From: UBA12018 sp051656605
Lineage (GTDB): Bacteria; Bacteroidota; Bacteroidia; Bacteroidales; CAMTPD01
DNA: 64,000 nucleotides
NCBI GenBank assembly: GCA_051656605.1
Contig: JBOGCF010000036.1
Coordinates: 1-64,000 of the forward strand
Direction of reading: 5' to 3'
A model generated the notes under the pieces. It had not been told where the DNA came from and ran no database searches. It saw only the letters and a program-made list of their open reading frames with translations. The position numbers were made by a program, and so were the translations under genes. Shown in pieces: positions 16,720-25,418 of the stretch. Each line of letters begins with the position of its first letter. Within the stretch, counting starts at the first letter, position 1.

Positions 16720-18621
16720 ATGAAATTCAAAGCGTACAACAACGGCCAAGTGTATGAACTCGATACAAGGCGTTTTTTTCAGCGTAGAGGTTTTTGTCCG
16801 ATATGCAGTGCCGATAGAACCAACCAAGTAGAAAGACCTTTGCGTATTAGTCCCGATTTGAGCAAGGCCTTTTGCTTTCATTGCGGAGAAACGTTCTACC
16901 CTTTGCCCGATGAAAAGCCTGAACAAATCGTTGAGAAACGAGCAGTACCGAAACTGCCTGAGCCCACACCTCAAGAGGCGCACGATTTTCTCGAAATCCG
17001 ATATCCCAAAGCCAAGCGAACCCTTTCTGACGCAGCTCGCGCTTGGCTCAAAGGGCGCGGTCTGGATGTCGAAACTGCTCTGGAAATGGGTATGTTCTCG
17101 ATCCGCGACTGGAAAGGGAAGGAGGTGATCGGATTTGTATTTTCCCATAACGGAATCGAACACAATGTGAAGTTTCGAACGTTGGAGGAAAAGAGTTTCT
17201 TCTTCGCCAACAAAGGAGCTATCACCTTGCCATTCAATGGTGATGTGATTGGGTCATCTTCCTCGCTAGTTATCACCGAGGGAGAGCCCGATGCGCTTGC
17301 TTACGCAACGGTGGGCATACGGTATGTGATTTCGGTGCCCACGGGGGCGGGTGTGAGAAGGGTCGACTGGTTGAGGCCCTTTGAGGCAGTCTTGGAGGAT
17401 ATCGATACGTTTTACATCGCGGTGGATGACGATCCCAGAGGGCATGAGTTGCGAGAGGTGCTCGTAGAATACCTCGGTGCAGACCGATGCCGAATTGTAG
17501 AGTTCGACGGCTGTAAGGACGCAAACGAGCAATTGCTAAAATACGGGCCGGAGGCTGTGGCTAAAAGTATTCGCAAAAGTATGCATCCGGGAGAAGCATG
17601 CGTCGAACTTCCTTTTGCCGAGAGCAATAGCCTGATACTGGGCGAAGGAGTGGACGACTCTGACATCGAAAGTTTTGATGCGGAGTATGCCGCAATGCTA
17701 GACTTGCTGCACAATGGCGGCATAAAAGGCGATAAGCTCGATGTGCCCGAGATTGACGAGCTGGTGAGTTGGCGCACGGGACAACTGGCTGTGGTTACGG
17801 GTATTCCTTCGCATGGAAAGTCAGAATTTGTCGATTTCGTGGTCGTATGTCTGAACCGACTCTATGGCTACAAAGCTGTGATGTGGAGCCCTGAAAACTA
17901 TCCGGTCACGTATCACAGGATTAAGCATGTGAGCAAGATTACGGGCAGGAGTTTCAACAAGCACAAGCTTTCTAACGATGATTTGCGCGTAGCGCTGGAA
18001 GATCTCCGAGACGAGATCTTTTATGCAACGCCCGACGAATATAGGCTTTCGCTCGTGCTGGAAAAGCTGGAGCGGATGGTTGTGAAGCATAAGGCGCGTA
18101 TCGTAACGCTCGATCCTTTCAACGCACTCGAGTACGATGGCGATAGCAATCTCACCGAAACCGAACGTATCAACCGAGTGTTGGGACGGTTGCAGCTTTT
18201 TGCCCGAAAGTTTGATGTGTTGGTCATCCTGGTAGCCCATCCGCGCAAGATGGATATTCTCACCGCACGCGGAGTCGGCAAACACTATCAGGAGCCGATG
18301 ATGTATGATGTATGCGGTTCGGCCAATTTTCTCAATCGTGCCGACTATGGTATCGTGGTATATCGCTCGGCTGAAGGGGAGTACGTGGACAATACGATTA
18401 CGAACTTTGTGCGCATTACGTTTGAGAAGATCCGTTTTCGTGACCTCGGATCGGGTGGTTCGTGCCTGCTCCGCTACAATTATGACAACGGTCGCTACGA
18501 AAGTATTGATAGTACCATAAACGATTGGGACTATTCGTGGTGGAAGAAATATGAAGAGGAGCAAGCCGACGAGGTTGCTACGGACGTCCCAGATGATGCA
18601 CCACACATTCAACCATCTTAG
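16720..18621 (+). CDS. Phage/plasmid-type primase-helicase (Toprim plus DnaB-like)
   Basis: A 633-residue protein resembling T7 gp4 and Twinkle. An N-terminal zinc ribbon uses Cys26, Cys29, Cys52 and Cys55. The Toprim domain has Glu187 in TEGEPDA and the acidic run Asp236-238. A RecA-type helicase domain carries Walker A GIPSHGKS (361-368) and a Walker B region at VTLDPF. It should synthesise primers and unwind DNA at a replication fork. Such fused enzymes are typical of phages and mobile elements, not of the host fork, which uses separate DnaG and DnaB. No structural phage genes are nearby. Its 3' end overlaps the minus-strand DUF4248 gene by 44 bp. Confidence 0.9.
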   Translation: MKFKAYNNGQVYELDTRRFFQRRGFCPICSADRTNQVERPLRISPDLSKAFCFHCGETFYPLPDEKPEQIVEKRAVPKLPEPTPQEAHDFLEIRYPKAKRTLSDAARAWLKGRGLDVETALEMGMFSIRDWKGKEVIGFVFSHNGIEHNVKFRTLEEKSFFFANKGAITLPFNGDVIGSSSSLVITEGEPDALAYATVGIRYVISVPTGAGVRRVDWLRPFEAVLEDIDTFYIAVDDDPRGHELREVLVEYLGADRCRIVEFDGCKDANEQLLKYGPEAVAKSIRKSMHPGEACVELPFAESNSLILGEGVDDSDIESFDAEYAAMLDLLHNGGIKGDKLDVPEIDELVSWRTGQLAVVTGIPSHGKSEFVDFVVVCLNRLYGYKAVMWSPENYPVTYHRIKHVSKITGRSFNKHKLSNDDLRVALEDLRDEIFYATPDEYRLSLVLEKLERMVVKHKARIVTLDPFNALEYDGDSNLTETERINRVLGRLQLFARKFDVLVILVAHPRKMDILTARGVGKHYQEPMMYDVCGSANFLNRADYGIVVYRSAEGEYVDNTITNFVRITFEKIRFRDLGSGGSCLLRYNYDNGRYESIDSTINDWDYSWWKKYEEEQADEVATDVPDDAPHIQPS

Positions 18622-18808
18622 GGGTTAGGATCTTGGAGTATGGACGCCATCCGATGGCTGTGAGGGATTCGCGCAGGTTGCGTGTCTCGTGTATCCACTT
18701 GCGAAGCATGCGGGAGGCCGAATGTGGTGTAATGTGTGGGCAGTAAAGCATCGCTAATTCGCCAAAAGCATAGGCACGACAGATGAATTGATCGGTAAGT
18801 TTTTCCAT
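18578..18808 (-). CDS. DUF4248 family protein
   Basis: A 76-residue protein from Met18808 (MEKLTDQF). The sequence has the recognisable DUF4248 pattern: an aromatic/ELA start (YAFGELAMLYCP), TPHSASRMLRKWI in the middle, and LTPKMV...LGRP at the end. This looks like a small helix-turn-helix-type fold. DUF4248 genes recur in Bacteroidales beside HU-like proteins, primases and cell-wall hydrolases, as here. Function is unknown, and DNA binding is a guess from the fold-like pattern. It runs antisense into the end of the primase-helicase gene. Confidence 0.8.
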   Translation of the reverse strand: MEKLTDQFICRAYAFGELAMLYCPHITPHSASRMLRKWIHETRNLRESLTAIGWRPYSKILTPKMVECVVHHLGRP

Positions 18809-18895
18809 AATAAATGCACTGTGTTGTTTGTTTAAATATACAAATAAATCTTTGAATATCAAATAGATATTGTGTATATTTTTGCGTGGTGACTG

Positions 18896-18990
18896 TTTTT
18901 GCTGACGCATGGTGAGTGGATGCACGCACCATGCGTCAGTGTTTTTAGTCACGCAGCGTGCGTGAAATCGGTCACCATGCGTGCTTGAAT
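18896..18990. repeat. Palindromic repeat family B, locus 1
   Basis: A perfect 13-nt-arm hairpin, CTGACGCATGGTG (18902-18914) with 18927-18939, is followed by TTTTTAGTCACGCAGCGTG and GTGAAATC. The 12-nt core TCACGCAGCGTG and the following GTGAAATC recur at 59.07 kb. Two TTTTT-headed units here start about 46 bp apart. The locus lies between DUF4248 and the HU-like gene. Confidence 0.7.
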
Positions 18991-19170
18991 TTACCACGTA
19001 TGGTTGCGTGATTGTAAAAGTGCATTATAGTCCTCAATAGTGCAGAATAATACAGAAGAGTACAGAAGACGGATTGGTGCGATTGGGGTGCTTGTATCTT
19101 CGAAGTGTGATCAGAAAGTCTGTGATCGAAAGAAGTAAAACGAGTATTCACGATTTAAAATGATTTGCTT

Positions 19171-19605
19171 ATGTCTTTGAAGTACAAATTGATTTGGAGA
19201 AAAGATTTGCGTAAAGATGCACCTGCTGATGCCCGATTGGTGTATGGAGCTACAAAAGCCACACGTCGCTATGCCTTTGCAGAGATGTGTCAGGATATTG
19301 TAGATAACTGCTCGGCTACCGAGGGCGATGTGAAAATGGTGGTGAGTGCGTTGGTGTCGCATGCCAAGAAAGCGTTGCTGCGTGGAGAGATTGTGATAAT
19401 CGAGGGATTGGGTAATTTGCAGTTGCGATCGGGTAGTATCGGCGTAGCGAGCGAAGAGGAATTTAAAACCCATATGATGAAAAAGCCCAATGTGTTGTTT
19501 CGACCAAGCACGTCGTTGCTTGAGCTAAAAGATAAGGCTAAGTTTGAGGCATACGAGGTAGTAGCGCGATCGGTAGAGTGTGACAAGCCTCATTCACTAG
19601 ATTAA
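19171..19605 (+). CDS. HU-family DNA-binding protein, long variant
   Basis: A 144-residue protein from Met19171 (MSLKYKLIW). The HU/IHF fold is seen in the helical start (FAEMCQDIVDNCSATEGDVKMVV) and the beta-arm region VIIEGLGNLQLRSGS. It is about 50 residues longer than ordinary HU and matches the HU-like group of Bacteroidales that sits beside DUF4248 and cell-wall hydrolase genes. It probably bends or coats DNA, perhaps at the cassette's own origin. The glucosaminidase gene follows 7 bp later, so the two are co-transcribed. Confidence 0.88.
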   Translation: MSLKYKLIWRKDLRKDAPADARLVYGATKATRRYAFAEMCQDIVDNCSATEGDVKMVVSALVSHAKKALLRGEIVIIEGLGNLQLRSGSIGVASEEEFKTHMMKKPNVLFRPSTSLLELKDKAKFEAYEVVARSVECDKPHSLD

Positions 19606-19612
19606 GCTGTTT

Positions 19613-20122
19613 ATGGGAAACACTAAGAAAAGTCCGTTTACCGACAAAAAGAGCCGTTTTGTAAAGCAGTGTTTCGATGCTGCTTTTACGGCGGCAAAGG
19701 CGTTCAATTTGAATCCGTCGGTAATGATAGCCCAGGCTGCTATCGAAACGGGATGGGGAGAGAGTAGTCATGCCGTGACGTGCAACAATTATTTCGGGAT
19801 CATTGCTTGCGGCAAGATCAATGCCTATTGGCATGGTGGAAAGAGTACAAAGACGCACCGCGGACTCTGCTTTAGGAGATACGACTCGGTCGAAAACAGT
19901 TTTATGGACTATGGCCGATTGCTGCGATCGCAGTATGGACGGGCTGCATCGCTCAGCTACTATCCCGAAAGTTTTGCTCAGGCTATTTCGTACAGTGCGT
20001 ATATCTGCGAGCAGAATGGCGACAACCGTGAGCACTATCGTCGCATGCTGGTGAGCATAGAACGTGATATTCGGGAGATTCTTTATCGCGAAGGATTGCT
20101 TCCGTGCGAACAAAGTGCATAG
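19613..20122 (+). CDS. GH73-like glucosaminidase (FlgJ/lysozyme-type peptidoglycan hydrolase)
   Basis: A 169-residue protein with the GH73 signature IAQAAIETGWGES (Glu45 as catalytic acid), CNNYFGI, and RRYDSVENSFMDYGRLL. It should cleave N-acetylglucosaminyl bonds in peptidoglycan. No signal peptide is present, so like many phage endolysins it would need lysis, a holin or non-Sec export. It follows the HU-like gene by 7 bp and precedes a tiny ORF. In related cassettes the same slot is often filled by an N-acetylmuramoyl-alanine amidase. Confidence 0.87.
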   Translation: MGNTKKSPFTDKKSRFVKQCFDAAFTAAKAFNLNPSVMIAQAAIETGWGESSHAVTCNNYFGIIACGKINAYWHGGKSTKTHRGLCFRRYDSVENSFMDYGRLLRSQYGRAASLSYYPESFAQAISYSAYICEQNGDNREHYRRMLVSIERDIREILYREGLLPCEQSA

Positions 20123-20159
20123 TTATTGTTGGAATTGCAAACTAAAAAAGAGAAGTAAG

Positions 20160-20264
20160 ATGAAGAAAATAAAGTCGCTTATAGAGCTTGTATGGGCCTT
20201 GTTGGGATTGTTGATTGGTCGGTGTCCGAAGTCTCCGCCATCGGGCGAATGTCCGCTACGATAA
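20160..20264 (+). CDS. 34-residue peptide with one hydrophobic helix
   Basis: A tiny reading frame of 34 codons, MKKIKSLIELVWALLGLLIG followed by a Pro/Cys tail. A purine-rich GAGAAGTAAG lies just before the ATG. Positive start, one helix (about 6-20) and a short tail suggest a membrane peptide. It comes 37 bp after the hydrolase gene. A holin-like role for export of the leaderless hydrolase is conceivable but unproved. Confidence 0.5.
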   Translation: MKKIKSLIELVWALLGLLIGRCPKSPPSGECPLR

Positions 20265-20303
20265 CGAAACGCTTTTCGTTGGAGAGGCTTCTTGATTGAG
20301 TGC

Positions 20304-20473
20304 TTGCACTCTCATAGTGCAATTTTATGCAGAATTTGCACTGTGAGAGTGCATTTGCTGTCTGCAGGAAGACGTTGGTGTCTGGTGTTTAACACAATGC
20401 GTGTCGCTTTTGTATAGTTTTAACTCATTAGCCGTCTAGTTATAGCTGTTTTTGCACTGTGAGAGTGCAAATT
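20304..20473. repeat. Three copies of a 17-19 bp palindrome (TGCACT-N5-AGTGCA)
   Basis: Sites lie at 20304-20322, 20335-20356 and 20451-20473. Copies 2 and 3 share an identical 19-mer, TTTGCACTGTGAGAGTGCA. Copy 1 is the same site inverted with one change. Half-sites also occur at 18815-18823 (by the DUF4248 start) and at 19019-19024 and 19039-19044 (upstream of HU). This looks like a set of protein-binding sites at the right end of the cassette. Confidence 0.7.
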
Positions 20474-20598
20474 TGAGGTTAAGGTAATTTTGACGATGCT
20501 TTTTTGTTTATGGCAAAACGAGTATTGATAATTTTGTATACATTTAGCCCCAATTTTGAAAAATGATTGTGGTTTAATTGTATCTAATTACTTAACCG

Positions 20599-21981
20599 AT
20601 GAAACGAAAGATTAATGTTAGATTGTGGATCATGCGGTTTCTACGATTTGACTTAGAGCGATTTTTGACATTTGGCTACATCTCGAAGCATCCGCATCGC
20701 CAACTTGTGTTTGGGTATTTGTCGTATGTAGTGGCAGGAACATTGTTGCTTTGTTTGCCATTTATGACGGCAGAGCATGTGGGTGTATTGGATCATCTGT
20801 TTTCGGCTACATCGGCCGTGTCGACAACCGGACTGGCAACGGTTGATGTCTCAGCAGTGTATACCTTTTGGGGTAAATTGGTGATTTTGCTTTTGATTCA
20901 GCTGGGAGGACTGGGGTATATGACCATCAGTAGTTTTGTGATGCTGAGTCTGACAAGGCATTTTACGATCATCAAACGTGGAATTCTGAATGCTGAGTTT
21001 ACAATGCCGGGTAATATCAATGTGAAGAATCTTGTCATTAGTGTGGTAGGATTTACGGCTTTGTTTGAGACGCTGGGAATTGTATTGCTTTATTACCAGT
21101 TTCGTGGTTATGGAATTGATGAGCCGATGTGGGCAGCTGTGTTTCACTCGATTTCATCTTTCTGTACGGCAGGGTTTAGTACTTTTCCCGATAGCTTGAT
21201 GCAGTTTAAAAGCGACTGGGGTATCAACTTGGTTGTGATGGCGCTTAGTTATGCCGGGGCAATGGGCTTTATCGTGATGTATGACTTCTGGAAGAAATTG
21301 ACTTCGAGGGGGTATCAAATTACGTTTACGACAAAGGTAATTGTGGTGGTTACGGCGGTGCTGACTACGTTGGCAACTTTACAAATGTTTTTGTTTGAAG
21401 AGTCTTTTGCCGATTACGCTTGGTCTGACAGGCTGTTGTTTTCTTTATTTCAAACCGTTTCGGCGCTTACTACTGTTGGTTTTAATACGGTGAATATCGG
21501 GATGCTAATGCCGATAACGTTGATGTCGCTGACGATGATCATGTATTTCGGTGCTTCTCCGTCTGGTACAGGGGGTGGACTCAAAACAACGACGCTTTCG
21601 GCTACGGTGGCTTTTGTGCAATCGAAACTTGGGTTTCATCGCAATGTGACGTTGTGTGGGCGTATACTTCCAACTTATCGGGTAGATACGGCTTTGGCTA
21701 CGTTTGTACTTTATACGACGATTGTGTTTTTGGGTTCGTATGTGCTTACGGCAACCGAGAAGTTCGACTATTTGAGCTTGTTGTTCGAGTCGGCATCGGC
21801 ATTGGGAACGGTGGGTATTTCTACAGGTATCACTCCTGAATTGTCGTCTGCCGGAAAGTGTGTGCTGATCGTTTTAATGTATATCGGGCGTGTAGGTGTG
21901 CTTACGCTTGGTTATTCGATGCTTTATCGAATGAAGCAACGCACCAAACAAATCTATAAGAATGATGACTTGGCCATATAA
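20599..21981 (+). CDS. ktrB: K+ uptake transporter subunit, TrkH/KtrB family
   Basis: A 460-residue inner-membrane protein with four repeated M1-P-M2 units. Selectivity-loop sequences are visible as SAVSTTGLA, SSFCTAGFS, SALTTVGFN and SALGTVGIS, each with the conserved central Gly. GASPSGTGGG before the third unit matches the KtrB gating loop. It imports K+ with Na+ and normally needs a cytosolic KtrA/TrkA RCK subunit. None is next to it, so the partner must be encoded elsewhere. A -7 box TAATTTTG lies at 20529-20536. KtrB fits the length better than TrkH. Confidence 0.92.
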   Translation: MKRKINVRLWIMRFLRFDLERFLTFGYISKHPHRQLVFGYLSYVVAGTLLLCLPFMTAEHVGVLDHLFSATSAVSTTGLATVDVSAVYTFWGKLVILLLIQLGGLGYMTISSFVMLSLTRHFTIIKRGILNAEFTMPGNINVKNLVISVVGFTALFETLGIVLLYYQFRGYGIDEPMWAAVFHSISSFCTAGFSTFPDSLMQFKSDWGINLVVMALSYAGAMGFIVMYDFWKKLTSRGYQITFTTKVIVVVTAVLTTLATLQMFLFEESFADYAWSDRLLFSLFQTVSALTTVGFNTVNIGMLMPITLMSLTMIMYFGASPSGTGGGLKTTTLSATVAFVQSKLGFHRNVTLCGRILPTYRVDTALATFVLYTTIVFLGSYVLTATEKFDYLSLLFESASALGTVGISTGITPELSSAGKCVLIVLMYIGRVGVLTLGYSMLYRMKQRTKQIYKNDDLAI

Positions 21982-22019
21982 ATTACACGAGCCAAGTATT
22001 TGATAAAAGAATATACGCA

Positions 22020-22066
22020 AAAGCCTCTTGCCGATACTGTACTATATGCAGTGGGCAAGAGGCTTT
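22020..22066 (+). terminator. Terminator after ktrB
   Basis: AAAGCCTCTTGCC (22020-22032) pairs with 22054-22066. It is shared by the convergent FHA gene. Confidence 0.83.
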
Positions 22067-22114
22067 GGTGTTATTGTAGAATCCTCGAGATGATCTCGGG
22101 ATGGAAACGTTGAC

Positions 22115-22636
22115 TTATTGTGCCGATTGGCTTTCGTTTGATGCTTCTTCTTGTTTTTGATTGACAATGAATGTGGTAGCACCGCAGGTTACAACAGCCG
22201 ATTCGTCAAGGTTGACACGCTCGTTCTTGCCCAGGCAATAGTTGCCAAGGAATGTACCCGTAAGACTTGGGAAGTCGCGTAGTACATACAATAGTGAACC
22301 GTCTTTTTTACGCTTGATATCGATGATACAGTGGTTGCGGCCAATGCTTGGATCGCCTGTTTCGATTGGCACTTCGATGTCATTGCCTCTAGAGCGACGA
22401 CCAATTACGTTTTGTCCTGTGAAAAGGGGTAACTCTTGTTTGTGACAAAAGCCGTTTTCTAGAACAGTGATTGAGCCGCATGCTTCGCGGTTGTCGGTTT
22501 TATTAGGCGTTTTTAGTTTAATTCCGAATTTTCTTCCGCAATGGTGGCATTCGAAAAACGGTGAACTTCCATTCTGAAATTTCGTTTCGTCGAACGAGAT
22601 AAAGTTATCGCATCGCGGACATCTTACTTTCTTCAT
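22115..22636 (-). CDS. Zinc-ribbon plus FHA-domain protein
   Basis: A 173-residue cytoplasmic protein. The N-terminus is a zinc ribbon (Cys6, Cys9, Cys30, Cys33). An FHA phosphothreonine-binding domain follows (about 58-160) with VIGRRSRGNDIEVP, PSIGRNHC and LGKNERVNLDES strands. FHA proteins read Ser/Thr phosphorylation, but no kinase gene is adjacent. The C-terminal tail is Glu/Ser-rich. A minus-strand -7 box TATCTTTG lies at 22665-22672, close to the start. Confidence 0.87.
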   Translation of the reverse strand: MKKVRCPRCDNFISFDETKFQNGSSPFFECHHCGRKFGIKLKTPNKTDNREACGSITVLENGFCHKQELPLFTGQNVIGRRSRGNDIEVPIETGDPSIGRNHCIIDIKRKKDGSLLYVLRDFPSLTGTFLGNYCLGKNERVNLDESAVVTCGATTFIVNQKQEEASNESQSAQ

Positions 22637-22726
22637 AAAATCGAGGGATTTTTCTATTTCTGTGCAAAGATAACTATTTTATCCGAGATTTATTCTTTTG
22701 TACATAAAGAACCAAGGGGTTACCTT

Positions 22727-22757
22727 ATTGTAGAACGGAACAAATTGTGTATGTTTG
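22727..22757 (+). promoter_or_regulatory. Promoter of the GH84 gene
   Basis: ATTG (22727-22730), a 19-bp spacer, then TATGTTTG (22750-22757). It matches the Bacteroidota consensus well. Confidence 0.65.
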
Positions 22758-22809
22758 CGCACATTACAATAAAAACGTAGACTAATTTCTTTTTTATATT
22801 AAAGCTAGA

Positions 22810-25347
22810 ATGAATCGATTTGGTTGGATACTTTCCCTGACTTTTGCTTCTTTTTCGGTGCTGACTTCGGCACAAATGCGTGAGGTGAAACTAAAACCGC
22901 TTCCGCAGGAGATGAAGACGGCTGCCGGAAAGGCTATTACAGTGCGTAACTTCGAATTGGTAAATGAGTCGGATTTCGACTTAGATGTGTTGCGCGAATT
23001 GAAGGAGGCATTGCCTACTTCGCAGGGTGGACGCTCGGTGCAGGTGGTGTTGAGGCCCTTGAAGTCGGGCGATGCTCGTTTGAAGCGTTCGGGTGCGTAC
23101 CGACTGAATGTGGGTGCTGACAGAATTACGATCGAAGCTGCCGATGTGCGCGCGCAAAAGTATGCGGTGCAGGCTTTGAAGCAGTTGGCCGTGAGCGAAG
23201 ACGAAGGTTGGTTTTCGGTGCCGCATATTGCACTGACCGACTATCCGGATGTGGAGTTTCGCGGTGTGGTAGAGGGTTTTTACGGTGAGCCGTGGACTCA
23301 TGCCGATCGTTTGGATCAGATCCGCTTTTACGGAGATAATAAATTGAATACATATATCTATGCGCCCAAAGACGATCCGTATCACAGTTCGCCTCATTGG
23401 CGCGATCGTTATCCGCAGGATGAAGCAAACAATATCCGAGAATTGGCAGCCGAGGCTGCAAAGAATAAGGTGGACTTTGTGTGGGCGATTCATCCGGGTA
23501 AAGATATTGATTGGAGCACGAACGATTACAATGCAATTGTGTCGAAGTTTGAGGCGATGTACGACTTGGGCGTGCGCTCGTTTGCAATCTTCTTTGATGA
23601 TATCTCGGGTGTAGGTGCCGATCCTGAAAAGCAGGCCGACCTTCTTAATTACGTGCACAAACAGTTTGTGTCGAAAAAGGAGGGGGTAACGCCGTTGATC
23701 ATGTGTCCGACAGAATACAACAAGAGTTGGGCAAACAAAGAGCCGAACAGCTACCTCGATATTTTGGGCAAGAAACTAAATAAGTCGATCCGTATCATGT
23801 GGACGGGCGACAAAGTGGTAGACGATATCACCGTGGAAGGTCTCGAATGGGTGAACAACCGCATCAAGCGTAATGCGTATGTGTGGTGGAACTTTCCGGT
23901 GTGCGACTATGTGCGCGATCACTTATTGATGGGGCCGGCATATGGCATCGATCCGCAAGCCGATAAGGTTATGTCGGGCTTTGTGTCGAATCCGATGGAT
24001 AAACCGGAGGCTTCGAAGGTGGCGCTTTACGGGGTGTCGCAATATGCATGGAACATGTCGAAGTATGATCCGAAGCGCTCATGGCGTGAGGCTTGCGCGG
24101 TATTGATGCCGGGTGCGCCGTATGCTTTTGAGTTGTTTTGCGAACACAATAGCGATCCGGGAAACAACGGGCACGAGTACCGCAGAGAGGAGTCGGAAAA
24201 GATTGCTCCGGTGATTCGCCAGTTTATGGAAGGATACGCAAAGGGTGAATTTAAAACACAACAGGCGTTGGAGATCATCGCGCTGTTTAACCAAATAAAG
24301 GCAGCTCCTGCCGAAATCCGTAGCAATGGTGGTAATGCGGCAATGATCGAAGAGATTGATCCGTGGCTTACGCAGTTTGAATTGCTCGGGCAAACGGGGT
24401 ATCAGGTGATGCAGCTTGCCAAGTATTGGCAGTTTAAGAAAACGGAATCAGCTTGGGATTTATACCTGAAGACCGACTCGTTGCTGAAGGAGATGAATAA
24501 CATCGACAATACGTTGAATCAGAATCCGTATCAACCGGGAGTAAAGGTGGGCTCGAAAGTGCTTTATCCGTTTATCAACCAGTTGTTTGATTACGTCAGC
24601 GGGTCGATGATTGCACACACTGCTGGTATGGAGACTCAATCGGCAGTGCTTGGCGGGAATGTGCGCTATACGAATGTTGTGCAGTTGGGGGCTCAGCCGC
24701 TGATCAACGACAAGAATACGATTGCGTATTCTCCGGCTATGGAGATGGTGCGTATCGCGCCGAATGAGTTTATTGGTTTTGCGCTTGGTAAAGATAAAGT
24801 GGGGCAGAAGTTGTTGTTTAATTTCAAGATCGACGGGATTAGCAACTGGGGGCAGTTTGAGTCGTCGGCTGATGGCGAAACATGGACGCGCCTTACGGTG
24901 ATGGACGAAAATGGTCGTGGAATGATTGATAACTTACTTCCGAATACGCGTTTTATTCGTTTTGTCAATAAGTCGAAGTATGCGGAAGCGGTGTTCTTGT
25001 CGGAGTTTAAGATTTTTACCGAAGCGGGCGAAAATACCGAAGCAGTAGAGGCGATCAATGACAATGACTTGAAGTCGTATTTGCTGCTTGAGCCGGGCAA
25101 GATGATCACTGTGCAAAAGCCTAAGGATTCGAAGCCTGTAGCAACAGTGTTGACGCTGTTTGTAGAAACGGTGCCGGATAATAACTTAAACATCAGAGCT
25201 ACAAAGAATAAGATTAACTCCGGAGGATACGAAGGATGGAAGAATTTTGTAGAGCTGAGCACGAAGGGATTGGACAATCCTGACTTCATCACAATCAAGT
25301 GCGCGGGCAAGCAGCCTATCAAATTGTACGAGATTGTGTGGAAATAA
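22810..25347 (+). CDS. GH84 beta-N-acetylglucosaminidase (O-GlcNAcase-like)
   Basis: An 845-residue secreted enzyme with a signal peptide (1-22). An N-terminal GH20b-like domain (about 25-145) is followed by the GH84 barrel opening with EFRGVVEGFYGEPW. The catalytic Asp pair is Asp263-Asp264 in FFDDIS, as in the Bacteroides GH84 enzyme. Helical and C-terminal beta-sandwich domains follow. It removes terminal beta-GlcNAc by substrate-assisted catalysis. No SusC/SusD genes flank it, so it probably works alone on host or dietary amino-sugar glycans, perhaps with the GH20 enzyme at 3.6 kb. Confidence 0.95.
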   Translation: MNRFGWILSLTFASFSVLTSAQMREVKLKPLPQEMKTAAGKAITVRNFELVNESDFDLDVLRELKEALPTSQGGRSVQVVLRPLKSGDARLKRSGAYRLNVGADRITIEAADVRAQKYAVQALKQLAVSEDEGWFSVPHIALTDYPDVEFRGVVEGFYGEPWTHADRLDQIRFYGDNKLNTYIYAPKDDPYHSSPHWRDRYPQDEANNIRELAAEAAKNKVDFVWAIHPGKDIDWSTNDYNAIVSKFEAMYDLGVRSFAIFFDDISGVGADPEKQADLLNYVHKQFVSKKEGVTPLIMCPTEYNKSWANKEPNSYLDILGKKLNKSIRIMWTGDKVVDDITVEGLEWVNNRIKRNAYVWWNFPVCDYVRDHLLMGPAYGIDPQADKVMSGFVSNPMDKPEASKVALYGVSQYAWNMSKYDPKRSWREACAVLMPGAPYAFELFCEHNSDPGNNGHEYRREESEKIAPVIRQFMEGYAKGEFKTQQALEIIALFNQIKAAPAEIRSNGGNAAMIEEIDPWLTQFELLGQTGYQVMQLAKYWQFKKTESAWDLYLKTDSLLKEMNNIDNTLNQNPYQPGVKVGSKVLYPFINQLFDYVSGSMIAHTAGMETQSAVLGGNVRYTNVVQLGAQPLINDKNTIAYSPAMEMVRIAPNEFIGFALGKDKVGQKLLFNFKIDGISNWGQFESSADGETWTRLTVMDENGRGMIDNLLPNTRFIRFVNKSKYAEAVFLSEFKIFTEAGENTEAVEAINDNDLKSYLLLEPGKMITVQKPKDSKPVATVLTLFVETVPDNNLNIRATKNKINSGGYEGWKNFVELSTKGLDNPDFITIKCAGKQPIKLYEIVWK

Positions 25348-25353
25348 TGTTAG

Positions 25354-25385
25354 CTTGTAACTTTTAAATAAATAAACTACCTTTG
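25354..25385 (+). promoter_or_regulatory. Promoter of ileS
   Basis: CTTG (25354-25357), a 20-bp spacer and TACCTTTG (25378-25385), about 34 bp before the start codon. Confidence 0.7.
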
Positions 25386-25418
25386 CGGTAATATTTGAAG
25401 CTTGAAACTTAGAATTGT

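Noticed and set aside
15310..20473. Complete prophage or integrative conjugative element
   Set aside because: No integrase, capsid, tail, terminase or transfer genes and no clear flanking direct repeats were found.
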